From Cladocopium goreaui (lineage: Eukaryota > Sar > Dinophyceae > Suessiales > Symbiodiniaceae): a stretch of DNA of 64,000 bases. The position numbers were made by a program, and so were the translations under genes. Below the pieces are notes generated by a model that saw nothing but the letters and a program-made list of their open reading frames with translations, did not search any database and was not told the origin of the DNA. This document shows, piece by piece, positions 56,801-63,309 of this stretch; the first letter of the stretch is position 1; each line of letters starts with the position of its first letter. Location: positions 334,288 through 398,287 of the forward strand of contig CAMXCT020006562.1 in the NCBI GenBank assembly GCA_947184155.2, in the 5' to 3' direction.

Positions 56801-58532
56801 GGGGCCAGGGTGGAGTTACATTGTTTTTTTTCTCTCGAAAACTGGTTGCATGACTCAGGTCCAACATTTGGCATCTTCAGCTGTCCAATGGTGTGAACAG
56901 AAGGGTGGCGTGGTGGAGAAAGATGATCTAGTGAACCGGATATCCTCACTTGGATCCAGCGGCAAGCATGCCAAGAATTGTGAGCGTGATTTTCATTTTC
57001 TTCTACGGTCACTCGCAAGACGACTGGGTGTGAAGATCAATACTGTTCAAGCCCGGTTGTATTCTCATACATCGGCATCAATCGAATGGCAGCCAATTTC
57101 TGTGATTTTCCCGGATGACATGGCAAAGGCTTTGTTTGCCAAAGGTTCGTCAGTTTGGCATCACACTATGTTCGGCAACCATAGTCCGGAAGAAGTTGAA
57201 TCTTTTTGGAGTCATTGCAAGGAAACGTGTGATTGGTTCAAAGGAAGCCAATATCACAATTACCCTTTGCTCAGGAAGCTGATCCCAATGAGTTTCTACG
57301 GTGATGACATCGCTGCTTACAAGGGTTCAGAGACAGGGTCAGTGACAGTGCTTGGGTGGTGCAGCGACTTGGGATATCAGAATCCTTCACTGACAAGATA
57401 TTTCCCCATCGCCGTGTATCCTGAGTATGCAGCCACTGAGTTCACTTATGATGACATTATGGGTCATGTGGTTGCCAGGACGCGAGACATGGTGGACCCC
57501 ACAATGCTTTTTGACTGGTCAGATGGCGGCTACGCCTTCATGCTGTCGTCTCTTCAAGGAGACCTTAAGTTTATTGTTGAGCATTACGGGCTGCACAACT
57601 ACAGATCAAATTTGTGCTGCTCATTGTGTGGTGTCAAGAAGAAGGCCAACGATGGGAATCTGAGCATGACGCTTGGAGATTTTCGTGAAAATGCCGATCA
57701 TGCTTCAAGCCTGCCAGATTTGAGCGAATTTCATGAAAGAGGTTCGATTGTGTTCTCACTCGGCATCCCTTTGGACAGAGTGTTGCATGACTGCTTGCAT
57801 TCACAACTTCTCGGCACCGGGAAGACTGCCAATGCCAGTGCCATCGTTTATCTGGCTGAGGTGGGGTACTGGGGAGCTTTCCCACGAGGCCTCTACAGTG
57901 ATTCTTTGGCATTGGTGTTGCGACAGGCGCATCTACATTTCTTGCGTTGGAAGAAACAACATGGACTGCAAGCGTCTCAACCACGGTTCACACCGGCGAG
58001 ATTGGGAAGGAAAACAAGGATGCAATACCCGGTTTTGAGTTCAAAGGGTATCCCTAGCAAGGTGGTGACTTTCTGGGTTGCTCATTGCTGTGTTGAACAT
58101 GCTGCCCGACCAGAAGCTACAGAATTGGATCGTTTGGTTGCAACCTGCCTTCATTCCTACGCAAGTTCTTTGAAAAACATGGATACCTCAGGATTGGTTC
58201 TGAGTGAAGAGCAAGCGGAAAGCTACTACCAGGATGTGATTCGACATTTGCAGACCTATGCAGCCTTGAACAGCAAAAGCCGGATGGCCCGGGGAAAACA
58301 GGCCAACCGCACTTTGTGGCTGATGATTTGCAAACATCACCACTACTATCATCATTGCAAAACGGTGAGGATCGAGCGGATCAATCCGCGTATCAGCCAA
58401 CTTTTGGCAGCTGAAGACATTGTGTGCAGAGTGGGCAAGATCGCCCGAGCCACTCACAAGGGGAATGTGTCCCTACGTACGCTGGAACGTTATCTGGCTC
58501 TTGTGAACCTTGAGTTGGCCAAACTGGATTGA
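41889..58532 (+). CDS. Gene C (complete copy): methyltransferase-like / transposase-like fusion, more than 25 exons
   Basis: Exons in order: 41889-41990, 42163-42711 (part), 42789-42907, 43046-43098, 43305-43355, 43623-43676, 43822-43875, 44085-44741, about 45825-45950, 46200-46328, 46461-46572, 47077-47135, 47387-47458, 47568-47719, 47869-47977, 48588-48754, about 49818-49903, 50296-50373, 50470-51979, 52324-52459, 52573-52661, 52824-52991, 53307-53526, 54043-about 54205, 54409-54468, 54792-54923, 55314-55370, 55718-55794, 56073-about 56220 and 56859-58532. Domains: acidic and Cys-paired N-terminus, mini-exon repeats, H1-like basic tract, C5-methyltransferase-like motifs, Pro/Ala-rich linker, charged helical segments, terminal transposase-like region. 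The order resembles large repeated proteins I associate with Symbiodiniaceae genomes (recall, unverified). If functional it would act on DNA; whether it is a domesticated gene or a mobile element is open. Confidence 0.5.
43046..43098 (+). CDS. Gene C mini-exon 1, copy 2, with 1-bp deletion
   Basis: Same as 30706-30759 but one T shorter (cgtttccc against cgttttccc). If the exon ends at CCAAG|GACTGA, gene C in copy 2 is frameshifted here; if the donor is CACC|GTTTCC, the change is intronic and harmless. Confidence 0.45.
44085..44741 (+). CDS. Gene C histone-H1-like basic exon, copy 2
   Basis: Identical in translation to 31746-32402: an acidic lead, the long Lys/Ala/Pro tract and the HNHVYSSAYRKSL block. 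It belongs to the complete gene C. Confidence 0.6.
   Translation, partial: DPGKYPLADAPDYMTELQNQVKDMDPPEFSKQGEHAGKTRGRKAKAKAAPKTKGRANRAPKSKATKAAKSTRSRTAKQSVRAKAAAKPKAKPSPKPKAANKARAASGSAGHSAVVPADPFPAPDDVMEPKAACKKPRTRKTLPDDNKDRIPPSHITHNHVYSSAYRKSLSLCPGDKALARKQGAAAVDYFKIHGAVNGLCGSFRSAPRSSTKSADSGV
45031..45163. mobile_element. Short family D element (duplicate of 32692)
   Basis: Carried by the large duplication, with no change seen. Confidence 0.6.
45345..45814. repeat. ATTGCCATATCA minisatellite (duplicate of 33006)
   Basis: The same unit order and number as in copy 1, which argues for a recent duplication since such arrays normally change length quickly. Confidence 0.85.
46200..47977 (+). CDS. 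Gene C methyltransferase-like exons, copy 2
   Basis: Six exons equivalent to 33861-35638. Motif I-like DVFAGKANL, motif IV-like GIPCSTW and motif VI-like MIENP are all kept. The first codon of 47387-47458 is TGC (Cys) here and CGC (Arg) in copy 1; TWLGEFG replaces TWLSEFG. Confidence 0.6.
46683..46770. mobile_element. Miniature element, family E (duplicate of 34344)
   Basis: Carried by the large duplication. Confidence 0.6.
48588..48754 (+). CDS. Gene C exon across the duplication end (intact)
   Basis: Acceptor ATACCGAG, donor GTCGCC|GTGAAA. It reads VRDAWSPLHNTTVAPRPVTL, then DVWADANMEPVLCWLEDTLK. The last duplicated base is 48659, so only this copy has the 3' part of the exon; at 36249-36320 it is cut. 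Confidence 0.6.
48755..49817. other. Gene C intron with CGTC(A/G)GATAG repeats
   Basis: No convincing exon. The second half holds a GC-richer array of CGTCAGATAG units (see the repeat entry). It may be the insertion of a small repeat-bearing element. Confidence 0.5.
49180..49612. repeat. Array of CGTC(A/G)GATAG units in both orientations
   Basis: gcgtcggatatcg, gcgtcagatagcgtcagatag and similar units recur about fifteen times, separated by T-rich or G-rich spacers. An inverted copy, ctatctgacgctatctggcg, lies at the left edge. A palindromic ggtccctcgcgggccctc / cacgagggacc block sits in the middle (about 49430-49472). Confidence 0.8.
49818..50373 (+). CDS. Gene C exons between methyltransferase-like and Pro/Ala-rich parts
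   Basis: 49818-49903 (acceptor TTCCCAG, donor GAGGCAG|GTTTAA) is open in two frames, one reading ATKKAFFDKYPGANEA. 50296-50373 (acceptor GGGTGCAG, donor CGTCTT|GTCATC) reads SDIMWPKNLDFSPHDDPGMK. A third possible exon at 49966-50060 reads FDGITGFQPSGGLLELMANP. Phases were not fully reconciled. Confidence 0.4.
50470..51979 (+). CDS. Gene C Pro/Ala-rich exon (about 500 codons)
   Basis: Acceptor TTTGCCTAG. Low-complexity Pro/Ala/Lys/Thr sequence with a duplicated VAHPVAHPV. A central helical and acidic island follows (QKIDKIKNDPVFAQFEQYLR, then an EDDEELPEFGTSDEDEEL stretch), then a KRVSFAEEV motif that fits the RVxF docking site for protein phosphatase 1 (inference), and a second Pro/Ala/Thr tract. 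It probably forms a disordered linker. Several long reverse-strand frames here are composition shadows. Confidence 0.6.
52324..52991 (+). CDS. Gene C charged helical exons
   Basis: Three exons join in phase: 52324-52459 (ASDSFDIPNEIVESWHQAIK, GKNAVFLAFLRAGKDW), 52573-52661 (HIDTEAVPEMLKDPHRSQHW) and 52824-52991 (DASIVEKIIDQKTRNQEFKE, then HPDAPGDINAMMFYVLVD). All three introns are GT-AG. The segment is helical with Trp-bearing blocks; I know of no named domain. A further block at 52105-52180 (FGSYKERQAHYAQMKR) may be an upstream exon. Confidence 0.55.
53307..53526 (+). CDS. Gene C exon with Ala/Pro/Lys tail
   Basis: Acceptor CTCGCTAG continues phase 0 from the preceding exon. It reads FATSDALTSFGAGMTNEPLR, then an Ala/Pro-rich stretch ending KKAPKAKARP. 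The donor may be a GC within AAG|GCAGCA or AAG|GCCAAA, since the GT at 53527 leaves a phase mismatch with the next exon. Confidence 0.5.
54043..54923 (+). CDS. Gene C exons of the central helical region
   Basis: 54043-about 54205 reads PEEPRPKALWILNRLSADLQ and onward to WAKSYK. 54409-54468 (acceptor GTTTCCAG, GA donor ACAAG|GAATTC) reads GHADELERSFHQLARQTANK. 54792-54923 (acceptor GTGCCAG, GA donor CGAAG|GACCCA) reads EIDPADVGALQAACELAIQR, then MTLYEEDAVEANTLVKASTK. Long amphipathic helices are likely. Confidence 0.5.
54668..54725. repeat. AT microsatellite in gene C intron
   Basis: Two short (AT)n runs; nothing else in the 54469-54791 intron. Confidence 0.7.
55314..56220 (+). CDS. Gene C exons before the terminal exon
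   Basis: 55314-55370 reads LGLQQFGQDKTAKTSRAEK. 55718-55794 (acceptor AACCTCCAG, canonical donor AAAT|GTAAGT) reads LFRRRELAAASSKDGDKDSA. 56073 onward (acceptor AAACCAG) continues in phase as VLFRSLASIDVAGAAMEAAS, then INPLRAAPYFGGE. The 3' end of the last exon is uncertain. Confidence 0.5.
55836..55933. mobile_element. Miniature element, family G
   Basis: 98 bp hairpin with ends ATAGGATCCATGTATG / CATACATGGATCCTAT. It lies in a gene C intron. The second copy, at 62962-63065, is in the opposite orientation. Confidence 0.8.
56221..56858. other. Gene C intron, no exon recognised
   Basis: AT-richer sequence with open frames on both strands around 56400-56700. The + frame 56334-56723 shows no similarity that I recognise and is not flanked by convincing splice sites. 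Confidence 0.4.
56859..58532 (+). CDS. Gene C terminal exon: transposase-like region (557 codons)
   Basis: It begins after acceptor GACTCAG and ends at TGA 58530-58532; the in-frame ATG upstream (56799) lies before the acceptor. An N-terminal helical part (HLASSAVQWCEQKGGVVEKD) is followed by MTMFGNHSPEEVESFW-like and IPMSFYGDDIAAYKG segments, QGDLKFIVEHYGLHNYRSNL, a CCSLC zinc-knuckle-like pair, and VLHDCLHSQLLGTGK. The spaced acidic residues (GDD, GDL, HDCLH) and the CxxC before the last one resemble the layout of CACTA/Plavaka-type DDE transposases, which cut and join DNA. The similarity is at pattern level only and the catalytic triad is not proven. The rest is helical and ends LALVNLELAKLD. 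Uninterrupted by introns, unlike the rest of the gene. Confidence 0.55.
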   Translation, partial: VQHLASSAVQWCEQKGGVVEKDDLVNRISSLGSSGKHAKNCERDFHFLLRSLARRLGVKINTVQARLYSHTSASIEWQPISVIFPDDMAKALFAKGSSVWHHTMFGNHSPEEVESFWSHCKETCDWFKGSQYHNYPLLRKLIPMSFYGDDIAAYKGSETGSVTVLGWCSDLGYQNPSLTRYFPIAVYPEYAATEFTYDDIMGHVVARTRDMVDPTMLFDWSDGGYAFMLSSLQGDLKFIVEHYGLHNYRSNLCCSLCGVKKKANDGNLSMTLGDFRENADHASSLPDLSEFHERGSIVFSLGIPLDRVLHDCLHSQLLGTGKTANASAIVYLAEVGYWGAFPRGLYSDSLALVLRQAHLHFLRWKKQHGLQASQPRFTPARLGRKTRMQYPVLSSKGIPSKVVTFWVAHCCVEHAARPEATELDRLVATCLHSYASSLKNMDTSGLVLSEEQAESYYQDVIRHLQTYAALNSKSRMARGKQANRTLWLMICKHHHYYHHCKTVRIERINPRISQLLAAEDIVCRVGKIARATHKGNVSLRTLERYLALVNLELAKLD

Positions 58533-59012
58533 CACCCTGTTGTCCTTGGAGCCCGGGCATGTGTGCACATGGTGCGCAGCACTGCGCAGCCACGGTTGAA
58601 AAAAAGTGGCTGCGACTAACCAACATCCCTAAATGTTTCATGGTTTTGAAGGTCCCAAAACACCGTAGTCCCTCAAGGTCCCTCAAGGTCCCTCAACGTG
58701 TTATCCCCTAGGGCCCGGATGGTTTTGAGGGTTCCATCTCCGACATGAGCCTTTGGGATACATATATATATATATATACAAATATACATATATGTCTATA
58801 TATAAGTCTATATACTGAATATATTTATAATTATGGGTTCTAAACCACTGGGCTGCACAAAAAAAAGTCCTCCAAGTTGCAAGTTCACCGCTGCCATCCT
58901 CCCCACCGTCGAAACGATCTCCCAGCCTGGCGGGCCACTGGCGGCACAAATCCCATCGAAATCGGGAGATCGTGACCCGGAGATCAGGTCTGGTAAGCTG
59001 CGTGAACACCGG
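58533..59012. other. Region downstream of gene C
   Basis: It contains a triple ccctcaaggt repeat near 58670-58700, an (AT)n run at 58758-58805 and a GC-richer patch 58860-59010, open on both strands. On the minus strand the patch reads FRWDLCRQWPARLGDRFDGG and could be a terminal exon of a convergent gene. No polyadenylation signal is assignable. Confidence 0.3.
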
Positions 59013-59162
59013 CCTGGTAAACGTTAACAAAAAACGATGGAAAATCACCAGTTTTAATGGGAAAAACTGGAAAATCACCAGTTTATAGCTGGGAAAATCG
59101 ACTAGAACTTTCTAAATGGTTATTTTCAATAGCGAACTGTAACAAATTACCAGGGGGGAGTA
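59013..59162. mobile_element. Miniature element, family A (diverged, expanded)
   Basis: Ends CCTGGTAAACGTTAAC and AATTACCAGGGGGGAGTA. The inner aaaatcaccagttt segment is duplicated, making the element about 150 bp. Confidence 0.65.
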
Positions 59163-60463
59163 CCATATTTCTGAGCCTATTTTGCGGGTTATATCAGTTA
59201 TATCCCCTGAAATTTAGCGAAAAATAGGTCTTATATATGGTAGGCACCTCCAATGAATCGGTTCCTGAAGTGGCCATTGATGAAATAAACCGGCAAAAAA
59301 GGGGATCCCCTATGACTATGGAAACCTTCATATGGAAAAAAAATACCTATTACATAGTTATGGAACAAAACACGTATTACATAGTTATACATAGTTACAG
59401 TACATCTTATGTTTTTTGTTTTTTCTTTTGTGTCTAGATGCAATCAAGTACTTGCAATTAATGTACATCTATCAACCAACTATATATATATATGTTAACA
59501 TCTGAAAAACGCAAAGCAACTCTGAAAGTGAAACTAAACATGGAAATTTTCCATCTCTAGATTAGTTTGCCTCAGCTGTGCCTCAGAGATAACATTATAC
59601 CCATCAAGTACCAGGTGAACCCAAGAGCAGAGTCTCACAACTATACGCCTGGCAAATATGGTGCCTAGTATTGTTGGTTTACCCCGCCCAAATTCTTCGT
59701 TTTTGCTGATCAGTTAGTTACCTCGTTATTGTCAACCAAAGCCCTTCATCAAATGCCCAACATCCGTATCTTGGTATCAAAAGCCGTTTGAAAAACCCTT
59801 CTGTTCACCTCAAAATGATTGCCGCTGGGTATGAAATTGGATGAACATCCCCACAAACATGACGAATCGTATGTTTTTGACCCGTTCCTATTTCAAAATC
59901 TGGTTGAGAAGACACCTATCCCCATCAAATCCCCAAATAAGAAAACAAACACTGAAACAAAATGCATATAGTAAGCGTAAGCCCCAAATTTATATAGATA
60001 GAAAATCAACATGCCACTAAAATATCGTGGTAAATTCAAGCTTTTGATCATTTTGGGGACCGGTTACCATAGACATATCTATCATCTGGTTGTGCACGAC
60101 GCCCACTTGAGGGAATACAAATACCATGGCCATAGCTCCGAAGCATACAACTTGAATCAACTTGATATAACATGAAGCTTTTCTATCTGTAGTTTCTATC
60201 TTTTTTTGGGGGGATTAGTATAAACATAGGAGACTCCTAGAAAGAGTAGGACAGGAGATAATGTAGTCTTACTTCTATAAAACACTAAAAACAAATAAAC
60301 ATATCAAACTCATTCAACATCAAATCTCTTGAAAACATGATACAATGTTGTATTATTACATATTACCTATTACTATAATACTATACACATATTATAAACA
60401 TAGTCGACGCCTCATCCATGTTGAGTTGAACATGCTCTTGAAAGCGCTTCTTCCTAAGCGCTT
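59163..60463. other. AT-rich spacer, no feature recognised
   Basis: Contains small repeats of attacatagttat (59340-59395). No exon-like GC-rich island and no miniature element of the named families. Confidence 0.5.
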
Positions 60464-60670
60464 TCACCCGAGTGTCAGCATGATGTCGTCACCAACACTG
60501 CCTGTTTGGAGCGTGACCTGTACTCTCTGCAATCCTCTCCAAACCCTGTCAAGATTTTCGTTTTCAAGCTTCGTTTCCCAAGGAAAATGCAACAAACGTC
60601 CCGGTCTCCAAACCCCGTCCGAACAACGCCTGCGAGCACGTTCCAGCTCCACCGCCAGGTCGATGGGCAA
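60464..60670 (-). CDS. Candidate minus-strand exon, unassigned
   Basis: A GC-richer island in AT-rich surroundings. On the minus strand, after an acceptor-like CAGACAAG, it reads PIDLAVELERARRRCSDGVW, then a stretch with ENLDRVWRGLQRVQVTLQTG. Composition is that of a normal soluble protein. Two + frames are also open, so strand choice is tentative. No family recognised. Confidence 0.35.
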   Translation of the reverse strand: MPIDLAVELERARRRCSDGVWRPGRLLHFPWETKLENENLDRVWRGLQRVQVTLQTGSVGDDIMLTLG

Positions 60671-60699
60671 CTTGTCTGGGCGATGAATGATTCCATGTA

Positions 60700-61300
60700 A
60701 TTCCCATGTAATATGTTATATAATGTTTATAGTAACGATAATAAGGATATTGTTTATACCAACTATCACAATAATTTACATAATAATGATATTTTCTAAG
60801 TCAAGTATGTAACATGGTTGTAAGTTTCATTGACTTATATTTGCATTGTTTAAGTTAGCATATAAGTTCATGAACGAATAATAAACCATATGGTTTACAT
60901 AAACATTTTTTTAGTTATATTAACATATCATATATAGTTCACACATGTTGCCATATCATTGTCTTATACAAGTTATCATATAAACAAAAACCATATAAGA
61001 ACCATATGTGATGGATATCGGGGATATTACATATGGTTTATATGGCTTCTATAATATACATGTTTGTGGTATATACATATATATAATGTTTATAAGAAAA
61101 AAACATATATCTATCAAATCTGGTTCTCATATGGTTCTTACATGATATCTTATATGCTTCTATGTTTCATAGAAATCATACAGTAATTGGGAACATATTT
61201 TCATGGGGATATGATGTTTCGCAGGGGTCGGTACCTGTCCGGACCAGGTCCTAATTTTCACATCACCCGACTAACAAGGGGATATAATCTCCAAGAAATA
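60700..61300. other. AT-rich spacer with dyad-rich sequence
   Basis: About 70% A+T, rich in ataacatat and accatatg motifs and short dyads. Nothing codable. Confidence 0.5.
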
Positions 61301-61301
61301 C

Positions 61302-61441
61302 TAATGTCAACCCCGGATTAATAAACCCTGGTTTATTAATTAGGAGGGTACCCTTCCAATAGTCATTTCATATGATACTTTTTTATGGTACCCTCCCAAT
61401 TAAACAATCGTTTGGGGTTTATTAATCCAGGGTTGACATTA
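61302..61441. mobile_element. Miniature element, family H (hairpin)
   Basis: 140 bp. Ends TAATGTCAACCCCGGATTAA and its near-complement TTAATCCAGGGTTGACATTA; a second inner inverted pair is gagggtaccctt / ggtaccctcc. Only one copy in the window. Confidence 0.75.
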
Positions 61442-61904
61442 CAGATGTCAGATGTGATGTTCAACATTTTCCAAAGAGGACATCAATCCCAAGCCCTGCG
61501 ATAGCTAAGTTGACACTTAGCTAACTTGGTGAACTGATGGTCCTATGGGGAATATAACTGTAGTATTCATGAGGTTGACGAAATCAGAGGGAGAGTCACC
61601 AATTTTTCAGCTAACCTAGGACGGAGCGGAGCAACCAAACGAAGTTTCTACTGGTTGAAGCCATTTGGAACATCTGAGTTATTTGGACTCTTTTTTCACT
61701 CCTTAAACCTGGAATCCACATGGGGTATCATCCAAATCAACCAGTGCTGGGATCCAAAGAATGGGCTATTTCCATCCATTTCCCATGATGGCCCAGCGGT
61801 TTCAAAGCTGTTCACATCTGTTCACCATACTCCGCGGTGATGTGCAAAGAAGTTACGCCATTTCGGCCTGGAATCCAATAGAAACCACCAACAGATTATC
61901 AGAT

Positions 61905-62009
61905 TACCATCTGGTAATTTAACATAACTATGGAAAATCACCATTTTCAATGGGTAAATCCATTATAAATGGTCATTTTCAATAGATATTTTGACATAAC
62001 CGGAGGGTA
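61905..62009. mobile_element. Miniature element, family A
   Basis: A full copy, ends TACCATCTGGTAATTT and ATAACCGGAGGGTA, one change in each arm. Confidence 0.85.
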
Positions 62010-62579
62010 TCAGATTGGCATGGATTTCACCCACCTTCATCTCGCGCCATGACGAGAAGGTTTCGTTCAGCGACTGGCTGGTGCTACCGATTTTTTTTTT
62101 TGATTTCTACATGTAGAAAGTAATACATATGTTTTTCGAGCATGTATTAAAACACAAAAAACAGCTGTTTTTTTCAATTAAAAATCAATTAAATATACAT
62201 ACACGATCATACACTGTCACATAGATGTGTGGATCGTGGATCCCTCTGAACAATCTTTTCTATACAGGGCTTCTGTACCGCCCTGGGCTCTGAGTCTTGT
62301 CCCATCCCAATCATCCTAGCCCTTGAGCCCAACAGCAAAAAGCCGAAAAAAAACATCCTTCACTCATTTTTTCCGAGGTGAGGCACCCATTTATGATAGC
62401 TAATTTGATTGATTTGCTTTAGTTCATTAGGATATTAGGTGCATTCTAGGGTTTATGCTAGATATCTCCAAAGATTTCATGGCTTTAACCAACGAAAAAA
62501 CATCACGGCCTCACCAAGACCAGGAAGCAAAACCATAAGACGCGAATAAGGATTCAATGTGGGCTTGCATCTCTTCCAT

Positions 62580-62684
62580 TGCCCTCTGGTAAACTAACAT
62601 AGCTATTGAAAATGGCCATTTATAGTTGATTTACCCATTGAAAATTGTGATTTTCTATAGTCATGTAAACGTTTACCAGAGGGT
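62580..62684. mobile_element. Miniature element, family A
   Basis: A full copy, left end TGCCCTCTGGTAAAC, right end GTTTACCAGAGGGTA. Confidence 0.85.
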
Positions 62685-62689
62685 ATGTT

Positions 62690-62797
62690 TGAGAAAAGAC
62701 TCATAAACAACCGGTCAACCCGGGATTTTTCTGAATCCTCTTTGGCTACGGGCAGTTCCCAAAAATCGTGATCATCTGGTCCTAAAACTTTGACCAT
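62690..62797 (-). CDS. Candidate minus-strand exon, unassigned
   Basis: On the minus strand it reads VLGPDDHDFWELPVAKEDSE, then SRVDRLFMSLF, and runs into the family A element at its 3' side. With the islands at 62015-62090 and 60464-60670 it could be part of one convergent gene, but no splice phases were established. Confidence 0.3.
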
Positions 62798-62961
62798 GCT
62801 TCTCTATGGTTTTCCTTTGAGCCCGAACCATAGATTTCCTGAACCATGCTAAGGAAGATTTTGCCTAGATTTATCTAACAAATCACCCATTCGCATAGGT
62901 AAACAAACCTGGACATGGATGGTATGATTTCGGTACCTTTGAGCACCGCGATTGAACATAT

Positions 62962-63065
62962 AGTACCCATAGGATCCATGTATGGTACTATATATATGCT
63001 AACATTTGAGGTATATTGTTGGTAAATGTTGCCATATATAGCATACATGGATCCTATGGGGTATC
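62962..63065. mobile_element. Miniature element, family G
   Basis: Hairpin ends CCCATAGGATCCATGTATG and CATACATGGATCCTATGGG. The loop is the reverse complement of the loop in the 55836 copy, so the two are inserted in opposite orientations. Confidence 0.8.
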
Positions 63066-63201
63066 ATATAGTATGTACAGTGATGTAAATTGCTCAATGA
63101 TAGCATGTGTAGCATGTGGAATTTCTTGAAAAAAGTTGGCCCAACGATTGTTGATCCAGGATGACGCCCGAGAAAAGATAGCCTTTTCCGCTGCAGGGCT
63201 T

Positions 63202-63307
63202 GCTCGGACGGCTCGTAGTCGGACGGACTGCTTTTTGCAGATTTCAAAGCGAGTGCTCGGACGGCTCGTAGTCGGACGGACTGCTTGTTGCAGATTTCAA
63301 AGCGAGT
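63202..63307. repeat. 53-bp direct tandem repeat, 2 copies
   Basis: gctcggacggctcgtagtcg followed by gacggactgctt and ttgcagatttcaaagcgagt is repeated at a 53-bp distance with one T/G difference. Frames are open on both strands across it; since 53 is not a multiple of 3, a coding role for both copies in one frame would change the peptide. Confidence 0.9.
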
Positions 63308-63309
63308 GG

